Program-made: the position numbers and the translations under genes
Notes under the pieces: generated by a model
Seen by the model: the letters and a program-made list of their open reading frames with translations, nothing else
Told to the model about the DNA's origin: nothing
The model's database searches: none
From: Lonicera japonica
Taxonomy: Eukaryota > Streptophyta > Magnoliopsida > Dipsacales > Caprifoliaceae
DNA length: 64,000 nucleotides
Direction: 5' to 3'
NCBI GenBank assembly: GCA_021464415.1
Contig: CM038466.1
Span: forward strand, 24,243,017-24,307,016
Shown here: piece by piece, positions 12,601-24,880 of the stretch
How the letters are laid out: the number at the start of each line of letters is the position of its first letter
Numbering within the stretch: position 1 is the stretch's first letter

Positions 12601-15600
12601 GTCAGTCAAGTCTCAGACTCCCAGCTTTCATTGTCTTATTTTGATTTAATTGGCCTTCCTGTCTCGTTTTTGTTCAACTAATCTGACTCTTTCTAACAGG
12701 GGTACGTGCCGATTATAACGGTTGATGGGCTGCATCAATTACACATTCTCATATTCTTTTTAGCATGCTTTCATGTGGTACACAGTGCTGTTACTATGGC
12801 TCTCGGGAGACTTAAGGTAGTTTTATGCATGCTATACATATACACATTTGTGTGTGTTCCTGTTTTCTTGTGCTATGTCAATCTATATATCGAGCTCATC
12901 ATTTGACCCTTGTTCTCTCATTGTTAATCTCGAGTCATTAATCATTATAAGAAAATAACTTCTTTAGCAATATCACCCACAAGAATAACTTTTATGGAAT
13001 ATCGAGCACTCGAGCCAGATGATTAATCTTTAGGTAAAGTTGGTCTAATACTGTTTGTGAATGTAATACAAGGATATGAATATTATTTTATTGTTTACTC
13101 ATGCAGATCCGTGGCTGGAAGATGTGGGAGCAGGAGACTTTGTCCCCCGACTATGAGTTTTCCGTTGGTATATCATTGCATTATATGGAAGATTATGTCT
13201 TGTCTTTCTATTTTGTAATTTACTTTGCTTTTTGAACACTCGTGTACAAGGTTTCTCAATAAATCAATTTTAACCTGCAAATGGAAACTTGCAGATCCCT
13301 CAAGATTCAGGCTTACTCATGAGACCTCTTTTGTAAGAGCACACACTAGTTACTGGACTAGGATTCCCGTCTTCTTTTACTTTGTAAGTTAGATCACTAA
13401 GATCCACTAGTATCTCTACTTCTATCTTCTTTTTTACTTAAGTAGTGAAATTCATTTAATATATATGACATTCTTTGATATTGAGAAGTGGAAATTGCAA
13501 CTGCATTATTTAATTATCTATCTGGAATTGTTATATTGTCATTCGTTCAACTTTTACTAAGATTGTTAAGATATTTCTCTATTGCAGGGATGCTTCTTTC
13601 GCCAGTTTGTCAGGTCAGTTAGCAAGTCTGATTACTTGACCCTACGAAATGGATTCATCTCTGTGAGTTTGCAATTCCACATGTTTCTATTTATTATTTG
13701 AATATATATGTAGATATGTATATTATATATATATATATATATTTATATATTATTCTTCTACTTTTTTTATTTCATAAATAATGTTGTTCTATAGGTTCAC
13801 TTAGCTCCCGGAAGTAGATTTAACTTCCAAAAGTATATCAAAAGGTCCTTAGAGGATGACTTCCAGATTATCGTGGGTGTCAGGTAATAATATATATATA
13901 TGTACGCATGTGTGTGATTGAACATGTCTTATTTTCAAATAAACTAATATTGCATATGTTCATCTAAAATTATTTTTTCCTTATGTTGTTTCTTCATGAT
14001 ATTGCAGTCCTGTGTTGTGGGCATCATTTGTAGTTTTCTTGCTCCTAAATGTCAGCGGTAAGTCGGTTCGGTCCCTCTTCCTAGAGAAATCTGTTCCAAT
14101 TTGATGCATTTTTGTTTCCAAATATGGAAAATTTATTTCGCTTATTACTAACTACATACCCCTTGCAGGATGGCGGGCCTTGTTTTGGGCGTCCTTAATT
14201 CCTCCAGTTGTAAGACAAATTATCTAGTTCATGCATTTTTGTTTTTTAATTTATAAATTAGAGGAAGATAGATCCTGATCGTTTAATTGCTCTCAGATTA
14301 TCTTAGCTGTTGGAACAAAACTTCAAGCTATTTTGACTCAGATGGCTCTTGAAATCTCCGAAAGGCACGCAGTGGTCCAAGGAATTCCTCTCGTGCAAGG
14401 CTCCGACAAATATTTTTGGTTTGGTCGGCCTCAACTTGTTCTTAATCTTATCCATTTTGCCTTATTTCAGGTATTTAAATTTCCTTCATTTGTGGATGAT
14501 AGATTTAAAATAATCTTTATATAAATCCTTTATTTCTCTTTAAGGTATTCTTAACGGAAGCTCTTTCCGCGGAAAATGTCCAAAGTTATATATTTTCTAT
14601 CTTTGGTGGTTCTTTACTGTGTTAGCTTTCCAAGGAATTACTTTCCATGCTATGAATTACTTTCCATGCTATGCCCTGCTTGGGCTCTTCCCCTTTCCCA
14701 TAGAATAGAAAGAACTTCTGTGTAAATCGATTCCAAAGAATTCAATTATTTTACATGTAAATCAATCAACCACACCCTTATGTTAATTGCCTCATAATTA
14801 TATTTATACACACATATATGCAATTATGCATTGCTAGTGACAATCTAACCAAGAATTTTTTTCGTTGCTTGCAGAATGCGTTCCAACTAACATATTTCCT
14901 CTGGATTTGGGTAATGAACCATTTTGCAGTCGACATTCAATTCTTAAATTACTTAGCTATGTCCCTTGCTAAAACTGTTCATAAATATATATAAATATTT
15001 CTTTGCAGTACGAGTACGGGATAAATTCTTGCTTCCACGATAATATCAGGCTTGTAATTGCAAAAATTGCTGTAGGGTAACAATTTTTCCTTCAGCATAG
15101 AGATTTCATTTATGGACCTACTGATTGACTTGATCTTAGCCTGATGGAATGAATTTTAATGTGGTTTCACAGGGCCGGTGTCTTAATATTGTGCAGCTAC
15201 ATTACACTTCCTCTATATGCCCTTATAGCTCAGGTACTTTCATCTAGTTCCCTATCTGATTCTTGGTTCTGTTTGGTTTAAGGATTGAGCAAATTGATTC
15301 TATGGTCTTTGAGATCATAACACAGTTCTTTGGGTTGGTTGGTTTTCAATGAACACCCAGTTTGTGCTAGGTTAGAAGGTAATGCAAATAAAAAGCTCTT
15401 TGTTGCAAATTTCTACTTTAGTAAGTTCAAATATATCATCTATAGTTAATCAAATTGTTTAACTTTGGGCGCATTCGATTGCATTTCTTTTCCATGGTAA
15501 TGTGCAAATTCTATATTTTCCTTCTTTAGCTGTGTTTTGACTTTATTAGCCTTTAAGAAACCGATTTCCATGGTATTACTTGTTTTGGCCTAATGTTTCC

Positions 15601-16644
15601 ATTTTCCTTGGAATCCAAGACTAACTCCCTGGAAGTTCTTCGCGGTAGTGAGGTTTTTCCACTAAAAGAAGACTTCCTGCATTCTAAACACGGTAATGTT
15701 ATTGCTGAAACACTATTGGCTCTACCGGAGCAAATGGTGCATTGACCTCTTGTACATCATGCTTACATGATACTGCTTGTACTTCCCGTAGGATTATAAA
15801 TTTATCAAGATACTAATTGTTTCACTCCAAATGACTCTAAAACACTAAAAGTACCACAAAAGATTATCACACAATGTCGCTACATATTATTTTTGTGTAC
15901 TAGACAGCTGGAGTACCAGGGTGGAGTCGCATTTTAGAGTACTAGAATGGAGTGCATTTTACGGGGATCTGGCTCCTGAATCATTCTGGAGTAGAGTAGC
16001 AAATGTAGTCCGTTAGTTTGAGATTGGATGACTCAGATTTGGATAGACAATGTATGCCTCTGGCAATCACTCATTTAGACAAACTTCCTATCAAAATCTG
16101 AATCATCTAATGTTTAACTAACGGTCCAGATTTCAACTCCTCTAGAGGTTAACCACCCAATACATTTTACCATACCCTGTATGAAAACTCCCTAAACAAT
16201 TATGATCGAACTGAAGGTTTAATAACTCGGTGATTTTCACAGATGGGCTCACACATGAAGAAATCCATATTCGACGAACAAACGGCCAAAGCCCTAAAGC
16301 ATTGGCGCATGGCTGTCAAGAAGAAGCATGGTGGAAAGTCACCATCTCGGACCCCGGGTGGTGGTAGCCCCATGGCTTCTTCCATGTCATCATCAACCAT
16401 CAACTCATCTGCAGCTATGCTCCACCGCTTCAAGACCACCGGTCACTCGACTCGGTCCGTCACCTACGGGGACCATGATGCGTCTGATTTGGAAGCGGAC
16501 CCACCATCCCCCGAATCACAAAGAACCCAATTGATCAAGCGGGTCGATGACTATGATACGGATAATGAGACGAGCGGATCCCACCACGTGGAAGAAACAA
16601 GGAACGAAGACGATTTCTCGTTCGTGAAGCCGGCGCCACAGTGA
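9665..16644 (+). CDS. MLO: MLO-like seven-transmembrane protein (clade V type)
   Basis: Fifteen exons, all with GT-AG introns: 9665-9793, 11521-11578, 11675-11892, 12700-12816, 13107-13167, 13295-13383, 13588-13662, 13795-13883, 14008-14057, 14169-14209, 14297-14470, 14875-14910, 15009-15076, 15173-15233, 16243-16644. They total 1,668 bp and encode 555 aa, the normal MLO size. The protein opens with PTWAVAGV and a first membrane helix. It has the family's conserved extracellular cysteines (C85, C97, C132, C387), the WYEHRFL and [12 protein letters not shown] motifs, and a cytosolic calmodulin-binding tail around W443 ([14 protein letters not shown]). The tail ends in D546-F-S-F, a tetrapeptide typical of clade V MLOs. 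MLO proteins are plasma-membrane calmodulin-binding proteins with reported calcium-channel activity. Clade V members are needed for powdery mildew entry, so this is a candidate susceptibility gene by inference. The start is the ATG of MAGDTSG; a GTG two codons upstream is not needed. No break is seen. Confidence 0.95.
9794..11520 (+). other. MLO intron 1, with SINE-like tract
   Basis: This is the longest MLO intron (1,727 bp, GTATAT..TTTCAG). Around 10500-10570 a short segment containing CATAATGTACAACCCACTAG is present twice. At about 10700-10970 a GC-richer tract includes GGTCATGGGTTCCATCC, which resembles a tRNA B box. A related GGTCATGGGTTCAATC motif occurs at about 40013-40030. This suggests a tRNA-derived SINE, but I cannot define its ends. 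Confidence 0.4.
15234..16242 (+). other. MLO intron 14
   Basis: This 1,009-bp intron (GTACTT..TTCACAG) separates the last membrane-helix exon from the large exon that encodes the cytosolic tail. Nothing recognisable lies inside. Confidence 0.7.
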
Positions 16645-16773
16645 AGCTGATGCTGCAGAGAGATTCAAGTAGTGTTCTTCTATGTATGAATCTATTTTTT
16701 GAATGAATTATTTGGGTATGTATTAAAAGGATTTGAAAGCAGTATCAGAAATGTAGATTTGCTTTGTTGTAAA

Positions 16774-17664
16774 CTAGGTGTTGCCTGTGCCGAATGGCAC
16801 GGCGACGTAAAAAAAAAAAAGGTTAACAGTTAGATTGAGTAAAAAATATATAATACTTAAATAGCGTGCAATTCAAAAATATTTTAAGAAAATTGTATAC
16901 ACAACCTATATACTGTCAAGCATGGGGGGATATATTGCCGTGCCGGACGGCACATTTAAATTAAATATTTTTTTCGTTTTACTAATAATAGATTAAATCA
17001 CAGTTAAATTTTTGTATGCGGTGATCTATAATAGGGTTAAATAAACTGAGTATATATAACAATTATTAATATTCGGTTATTTTGTAATATGATTTTTTAT
17101 ATATGTGTGTGCATAAAAATTATAGTTTTGCCAATATATATTTCGAGTAGCGTTATATGCATTGGATACTTGTTTTTATGCATTCGATATTAATATTTTT
17201 AATTCTTAATATCTTTTTTATATCACAATCCTTTATGGCAGGGAGAATACCTAGAGGAAGAAATTGGGCACTGTTAACTTGACTATTCAAAGTATCTAAT
17301 GATGTTATGTAATTTAACTATATAAAATTTAAAAGTTTTTCTTATTATTTTTTAAACATAATGTTGTAATCATAATGTATCTTATTTTTAGATCTCGATG
17401 AGTAGATTTTAAATTTATAAATTTTGTTAAATTCCGTTTTTTAGATTTAAAGTTATGGTATTTTAAAAGTTAATGAGAGATAAATTAGGGAAGAAAATTT
17501 TGTGTGTAATAAATATATGTGAGTATGATTTGATGTTTTTATGCGAGTAGAAAACGCATCTAAGGGTCCAAAAACCTCCAAAAGTGTTAACACAAATTAT
17601 GGATCATTGATTTGGTGAAAAATTATTGGAAGAAAATATTGACTTTTGTTCCTTATAATATAGA
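16774..17664 (-). mobile_element. Non-autonomous Helitron-like element, left copy
   Basis: On the minus strand the element starts TCTATATTATAAGGAA (preceded by A) and ends with a GTGCC-ATTC-GGCAC hairpin, eight bases, then CTAG followed by T. TC...hairpin...CTRR inserted between A and T is the Helitron signature. It is 891 bp long with no Rep/helicase coding. It is an inverted, diverged partner of 18889-19791. Confidence 0.7.
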
Positions 17665-18888
17665 TATTTATATCGAGAACACATGTAGTAACTCTGATGA
17701 TATGCTTAAATTCAAACCCGTTTGACCAATTGATTAAGGTCGGGATGGGTTAATAATCATTCACCAATATATACAAAAATTAATATCCCATTATTGTTAT
17801 AATGACTTTATAAATTTAAAAAGTTTTAATTATAAACCGATGGCACCATTAGTAGTAACCCTGATTTTCAAAAGTAATGTGTTTTAAATTTTAGTTGTAA
17901 ATATATGGTACCACTAGTAGTAACATTGGTTTACAAAAGTAATATATATTTTTTAAATAAAATAAAATAAATTATTTAAGTTTGTTAAATAAAAATATAA
18001 ATCTTTTTTATATTTTTAAACTAAAGGAAGAATTAGATCCAAATGTAAATATATGAAGAATAAATATATATTATAAGGAAAGGAAATGTCACATCACCCA
18101 ATTATCTAATAAATAGCTTAGATTTGTTCTAAAAAATATACATAAAATATTAACCTTTGGATGTGAATTTTTTTCCTAAAAACATCACATCACCACACTA
18201 ATGGCCAAGATTTATTTACAAACAATACAAAAAATTTGAATCTTTAGATGTATTTTTAGGATATCAAATAAAAAAAGTCAACTTTTTTTATCTCACTAAT
18301 ATTATACCAATCAACTCTCTCCCCCACTTTTCTCTCTCATTATTTTTTTTAGAAAAATAAAAAAACATTAACTCTAAATACAAAAACTAAAAATTATTAA
18401 AATATTTATATTTAAAATTTATCAATCCATACCTATAAAATAAAATCCATATTGTAACCCACTTTTCTGTCTTTAAACATATTTATTCTTCATATACTTA
18501 CATTCGGGTCTAATTCCTCCTTTAGTTTAAAAATATAAAAAAGATATATATTTTTATTTAATCTTTTACAAACTTAAATAGTTTATTTTATTTTATTTAA
18601 AAAATATATATTACTTTTGTAAACCAATGTTACTACCAATGGTACCATATATTTACAATTAAAATTTAAAACACATTACTTTTGTAAATCAGGGTTATTA
18701 CTAATGGTGCCATCTGTTTATAATTAAAACTTTTTAAATTTATAACGTCATTATAACAATAATGAGATATTAATTTTTGTATATATTGGTGAATGATTAT
18801 TAACCCATCCCGACCTTAATGAATTGGTCAAACAGGTTTGAATTTAAGCATATCATCAGAGTTACTACATGTGTTCTCGCTATAGATA

Positions 18889-19791
18889 TCTATATTATAA
18901 GGAACAAAAGTCAATATTTTCTTCCAATAATTTTCCACCAAATCAGTGATCCATAATTTGTGTTAACACTTTTGGAGGTTTTTTGACCCTTAGATGTGTT
19001 TTCTACTCGCATAAAAATATCAAATCATACTCACATATATTTATTATACACAAAATTTTCTTCCCTACTTTATCTCTCATTAACTTTTAAAATATCATAA
19101 CTTTAACTCTAAAAAATGGAATTTAACAAAATTTATAAATTTAAAATCTACTCATCGAGATCTAAAAATTAAGGTATATTGTGATTACAACATTATGTTT
19201 AAAGAAAATAAGAAAAACTTTTAAATTTTATATAGTTAAATTACATAACTTCATTAGATACTTTGAACAGCCAAGTTAACAGTGCCCAATTTCTTCCTCT
19301 AGGTATTCTCCCTGCCGGAAAGGATTGTGATATAAAAAAGATATTAAGAATTAAAAATATTAATATCGAATGCATAAAAACAAGTATCCAATGCATATAA
19401 CGCTACTCGAAATATATATTGGCAAAACTATAATTTTTATGCAAACACATATATAAAAAATCATATTACAAAATAACCGAATATTAGTAATTGTTATATA
19501 TACTTGGTTTATTTAACCCTATTATAGATCACCGCATACAAAAATTTAACTGTGATTTAATTTATTATTAGTAAAACGAAAAAATATTTAATTTAAATGT
19601 GCCGTCCGGCACGACAATATATCCTCCCCCCCACCCCCTACCCCCGTGCTTGACAGTATATAGGTTGTGTATACAGTTTTCTTAAAATATTTTTGGATTG
19701 CACGTTATTTAAGTATTATGTTATTTTTACTCAATCTAACTGTTAACTTTTTTTTTACGTCGCCGTGCCATTCGACACGGGCAACACCTGG
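18889..19791 (+). mobile_element. Non-autonomous Helitron-like element, right copy
   Basis: It starts TCTATATTATAAGGAA after an A (18889) and ends in a GC-rich hairpin (GCCGTGCC-ATTC-GACACGGGC) followed by AACAC and CTGG, then T (19788-19792). This fits 5' TC and 3' CTRR. It is 903 bp long, inverted with respect to 16774-17664, with no protein-coding content. Confidence 0.7.
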
Positions 19792-20282
19792 TATGTTTAA
19801 AGGCAGAAAAGTGGGTTACAATATGGATTTTATTTTATAGGTATGGATTAATAAATTTTAAATATAAATATTTTAATAATTTTTAATTTTTGTATTTAGA
19901 GTTAATGTTTTTTTATTTTTTTAAAAAAATTAATGAGAGAGAAAAGTGGGGGTGAGAGTAGATTGGTATAATATTAGTGAGATAAAAAAAAGTTGACTTT
20001 TTTGATTTAATATCCTAAAAATACATCTAAAGATTCAAATTTTTGGTATTGTTTGTAAATAAATCTTGGCCATAGTGTGGTGATGTGATGTTTTTAGGAA
20101 AAAAATTGACATCCAAAGGTTAACATTTTATGTGTATTTTTTAGAACAAATCTAAGCCATTGATTAGATAATTGGGTGATGTGACATTTCCTTCCCTTAA
20201 AATATAGATATGACATGCCCTTTTGTTAATTCTAGTTTTTTTCATCCCGCATATTCTAAAGTAGAATAAACTCTAATTCTAA

Positions 20283-20653
20283 GGTGATGTTTGATTGATA
20301 TTTTGAGTTGAGTTTTTAAGTTGAGTTTTTAAAATATGGTATTTGGTAGAATTTAGAAGTATGTTAAAAAGTGGATTTGATTTTTTTTGAGTTTTTCTCA
20401 ACCAACTAAAAATCTCATAAAAAAATTTCTAAAAACAGTTACAATGGATCTTATTTTATAGATCTCGACGAATATGCTTTAAATATATATTTTTTATTCA
20501 ATTTTGATTTTTGAATTTAAAGTTATAGTGTTTTAAAAAGTTTTTTAGAAAAAAAAAGTAAAGTGAAATAAATTTTAAAAAGTGTAAAAGTAAGATTAAT
20601 TTTGAATTAAATTTTTAAATTTTTAAATAAATAAATACGGACCAAACAGTCCC
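20283..20653. mobile_element. Tourist-like MITE (TAA TSD), copy 2 of a family
   Basis: The element runs from GGTGATGTTTGATTG to ACCAAACAGTCCC and is flanked by TAA on both sides (20280-20282, 20654-20656), as for PIF/Harbinger-type MITEs. Its interior is the same family as 6331-6697. It has no coding capacity. Confidence 0.75.
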
Positions 20654-20656
20654 TAA

Positions 20657-22355
20657 ATATCTGGATTTTAAACCTTAGCGAATTGACCAACACTCAGTCA
20701 AGGGTTTCAGATCAACTCTACTGAAAAAGGAGTATTACATACATGCACACAATATTTTAGGTGAGAGTGAGACATATATATGTATATATATATATATATA
20801 TATATAAATTCATTAAATTGTTTGCAAATAAATATAGAGATAACTTGTGTTTATTCTTTGTCAAACTTATACGATATCTTTAATAATTCAGTAATGATAG
20901 AAAACATGCATGTGTTATAAGATAATCTATTATAATCAAATATTTAGCTAGCCTAAGAATCTCTATTTCTTTTTGTTGAATAGGTTATAACAGTGAAAAA
21001 AAATAAAAGGAAAATAGTTGGTCCCACATAAAAAGTTTGAAAAGCTTTCAAGGTGTTTATAAAGTATTAAGTATGTGTATTCTATATCCGTAGGAGATCA
21101 AAAGGAAAAATGCAATAAGGGCAATCAAATAAATACTAATACATCAAGAGACGCTTGCGCGTGTGGTTCTCAGAAGAATTCAATAGTTTTGGATTCGAAA
21201 ATTTTGAATTCTTTTGAAAACCAACAGACAACTAACTATTGGAGCAGCTTCCCTTCAAAGATTTTTTTTTAGATATATAAAAGAATCTGTTCTCTAAAAG
21301 ACATAAGGGAACTGTAGAATTGTTATCTACGATTCCAATAACCAAAGCTTTGTTGTTTCCTGAAAACGAATTTGTCATAACCCAATAACAATTAAATAGT
21401 GGGGGCAAATATCGTCTTACGGATAGCGATATCTCGCACCTCAAAGCTAAATCATTATGTTATTCTTCCATTTCATATTCTATTTAAATAACACTTTTTC
21501 CCTTTCTTACTTTCTGGAGTTTCAATACAGCGTACAAACTGTTTCTGACTTGCTATCAGAAATTAATTTCTAACTCACCAAGAGGAGAATAATAATTCAA
21601 GACCTATTACTGATAATCAAATAAAAGGTGCATATTACATAAATACAAAAGATGAAACAAATGTAAATAAGAAGATTCTAGAATTTTGATATCATATTAG
21701 ATTTTTTTTTTTTTTTACCAAAACTTAAATTGTTAGACTAGTTAATAATATATATCAAACTCTTAAATATTCTTGATAGATCCCGATTTCACAATCATAC
21801 CATATGTACCACAATCAAACAATAATCTATACCATACATATTTGTATGTCGTGGTTTCTATTCATTTTAAAATTCAAACTTGGAGTAAAATATGAAAATT
21901 ACTTCTGGGTTGCTTTTCATGACAAGAAATCCCACTTTAGTTGGATGAATTACATGTCCTTTTCAAATCAATTTTGCCCCGAAACTTCGAACTTGCTAAG
22001 GTGGAAAGTTTTACAAGATGCATGTAATCTATACATGTATGTAGTATAAAAAAAAAACAGCACGTGGTTTTCGAGGGCATTTGTCGCCACTTGTTTATGA
22101 GATAAACACAAGACAAAAAGTATTATTTAAACGCTCCTATATTATCCAAATAATGATTGAACTTTCAAAACAAGAAACAACCCGGACAGAATGGGAATGC
22201 TTAAAAGCTTAGTTGGCTACTGTGTTTTTGTTAAAATTTGGGGTCGACGTGAAATTTCCTCTGTAATGCAATCTATCCCGATTATCAAATAATTGAAAGA
22301 TAATTAAAATATCAATAATTTTTAAAAGATGTTTTCAATAACGAAAAGTTAATAT
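20657..22355. other. Intergenic DNA without recognised genes
   Basis: AT-rich, with a TA-type microsatellite near 20775-20806. Short open frames are present, but none resembles a known protein. Confidence 0.5.
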
Positions 22356-22358
22356 TAA

Positions 22359-22818
22359 GGCTCCATTCGATAGTACCATGAAAAATAAAAAAATAAAAAT
22401 TTTAATTTGAGTGAGAAGATTAAAAATAAGTTGAAAAATGTAATGAGATTAACTCTTGCTTTTTGATTTTTTTCTTGGAAATTTTTTCTTTAGATGGTGG
22501 TAAAATTTTATTTTTTTTCACAAAACATAAAGAATGATAAATGACACATACTCACAAAAATGAGTATGAGATGTAGAACATCTAACCACATACCCCAACA
22601 TATAACTCTTGTTTTTTTATTTTTTTCATGGAAATTTTTTCTTTGGGTGGTAGTGAAGATTTTTTTTTCACAAAACATAAAGAATGATGAAAGACACATA
22701 ATCACAAAAATGAGTATAAGATGGAGAACATCTAACCACACGCCTCAACTTATTTTTCATCTTCTCACTCAAATTAATTATTTTCTTTTTATTTTTCATG
22801 TTGCTATCAAACGAAATT
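22359..22818. mobile_element. Tourist-like MITE with internal duplication
   Basis: The termini form an imperfect inverted repeat of about 30 bp (left GGCTCCATTCGATAG, right CTATCAAACGAAATT), with TAA on both sides (22356-22358, 22819-22821). The interior holds a direct duplication: CACAAAACATAAAGAATGAT and GAACATCTAACCACA each occur twice, about 170 bp apart. Open frames on both strands come from the duplication. Confidence 0.75.
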
Positions 22819-22821
22819 TAA

Positions 22822-23517
22822 GTGTAATTTATGTATAAATAGTTAACGCTAGATTCTAGCTAGTCGTATCTATTATGTTACAATAATATAATAAGGGAAT
22901 CTTTTACATTTTGAGTTACAGACTATATCTTATAATAAGACTATCCATGTGCCTCACATAATTATGCTTATCACTTTAATTATTGGAGAAACGTAATTGT
23001 AAATCATCCAACGAAATATTTTCTTACAATTTTTTTTACCTCTTTTTTTCTTGGACCCTCCATGGTCTTATTATATAGAAAGTAAAGTTGGATACATACA
23101 CAAGACTTTGTCAATTAACACTGCCATTAATTCCCACCTCTATTATACCTTATTCCTTATTTACTTTATTCTATAATTCCTTATTTAAATAACTATTCAC
23201 ATTTATTATCCGCCTGCTTATTTGTCTTCCTATTTTCTTGACCCTTCATTTTTTCCCAAAATTCCTTGTTTGCCTATTCTAAAATTCCTTATTTAAATGG
23301 ATATCCACATTTATTAACCACCACTTATTTGTCTTCTTATTTTCTTGGCCGTTCATTTTTTTTCCTTTTTCGGCAATGAAGGTTTAAATTTTCTATTGAT
23401 AATTGCATGTGTATAACATATCAATCCTAATTACCATGAAAAAAATACATATTAGACCCAAATCTAATGGAAATAATCGTACTCCTTTGATACTATTTAT
23501 AATGCTTCTTGAATAGG
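22822..23517. other. Intergenic DNA
   Basis: AT-rich with a rough direct repeat: ATTCCTTATTTAAAT followed by CACATTTATTA occurs near 23177 and 23283. No gene is supported. Confidence 0.4.
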
Positions 23518-24880
23518 TAATAACGAGGGTGCCACTTCTAAGAGGCGAGGTAGGCATCATGCAAAGCCATGGAAGGGGTGGGGTAAGCATAAGCTGATAC
23601 TTAGCTGGAATGAATTATGTCAACCATTTGGAGAACACAAGGAGAACTTTGCAACTCAGCTAAGTTATTTTGCATGGTAAGGTACATTGTTTCCATTGAC
23701 TTTACCGTCTTGGCGTGAAGCTGACAAGGGTTATCTTAAATCTGTTTGGAACAGTATTAAAGTGTATATCTCTTTACAACATTTCAGAATTTAGATCGAT
23801 TATATAATTATTAATTTTTTCCTTAGGAGAATATGAATGCCCCCAGATGGTTTTGGGGAGATTTGCTACACAAAGATTGGGAAGAGTTGAAGGAAGTTCA
23901 AGAATTGTTTAAAGGATACTCACTATAAGAAATTCAAAACAGACGAGGAGAGATTAGCACATGTACCCACTGGGGTCAAGACCGATCAATAGCACAAGTT
24001 AGTAGAACTTTGGGGTACGAGTGATAGTCAGGTGTGTTAAATTAAATTATATGTTGAAGGCATTTGGTAATTACTGTAATTTGCCTTTTTTTTATATATA
24101 TAAATTATTAATATTTTTTAACATTTCTTGTAGCGAGTGGCAGCTCAAAACACTAAAAATCGTGCGCATCTTAGTTGTTATCATAGAATAGGAAAGAGGT
24201 CATATGTCGAAATAGGGTTGTTTGATTATATTTATCTAAACTTAAATATAGTACAATTTCTTTAAATATTTATCTAAGCTTTTTGTAAAGTACGAATCTT
24301 CTAAAGTTTATTTTTTTTCATTCTAAAAAGACGAAAGCAAAAAATTTGCTGACCGACAATCTAAGTGTTTATATATACACACAAAAGATGGATGAAGGAG
24401 CAAGCCACAATGATGGATCAGCCAAAAAGCATGTATGCATGCACTATAATTTGCATAAGTTTTATTGTTGTCGTAAGATACATACACTAGTTGATTATTT
24501 AAATTTCTTCATTAATTGTAGGAGATAATAAAAATACATTAAGAAGACCTATCACCGGAAGAGATAAATGATGTGAAAATTAGGGATCAAATATTCATTG
24601 AAATGGTTGGCGAGGATGGGCGTGGTCAGGCCTTATGCATAGGAGTTGGCATTGCACCTCATTCCAAATGATCGAAGACTTCTTTATCATTATCTTAACA
24701 CAATAAGGAAATTGCACAAGTATGGCAGGAGGGTGCGAAGAGAGAGATTCGCCACCAAAAAGAGCTTGCTACTATGTACGCTAAGATGAATGAGAAGCTC
24801 AACAAGAATACTGATTTCTGTTATCAACATAATGCGGGGAGGCGGGTATCTCCATCCCAGATAATAGCCCTTGGTAAGTC
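23518..24880 (+). pseudogene. Decayed Transposase_24 (Ptta/En-Spm-like) gene
   Basis: Fragments on the plus strand match, in order, the plant Transposase_24 family carried by CACTA-type elements: SWNELCQPFGEHKENFATQL (about 23605-23665), YKKFKTDEERLAHVPTGVK (about 23926-23985), HKLVELWGTSDSQ to a GT splice donor (24031), then after an AG acceptor RVAAQNTKNRAHL..GKRSYVE (24135-24210), VGEDGRGQALCIGVGIAP (about 24605-24658), and a coiled-coil-like end, KREIRHQKELATMYAKMNEKL. A TAG stop replaces the usual Trp just before HKLVELW, and frames shift elsewhere, so the gene is dead. This domain usually sits beside, not inside, the catalytic TnpD. Confidence 0.65.

Larger units (their letters stand above)
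16774..20208. repeat. Composite inverted repeat A-B-A'-B' with Helitron-like ends
   Basis: Arm A (16774 to about 18068) is repeated in inverted orientation as A' (about 18478-19791), giving arms near 1.3 kb. The spacer B (about 18070-18477) is itself repeated inverted as B' (about 19797-20208) outside the right arm. B' has its own Helitron-like 5' end on the minus strand (TCTATATTTTAAGGG, preceded by A, at 20208). The order is A, B, inverted A, inverted B, which a simple hairpin would not give. No coding region is present. It begins about 130 bp past the MLO stop codon, so it may affect MLO transcript ends. Confidence 0.75.
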
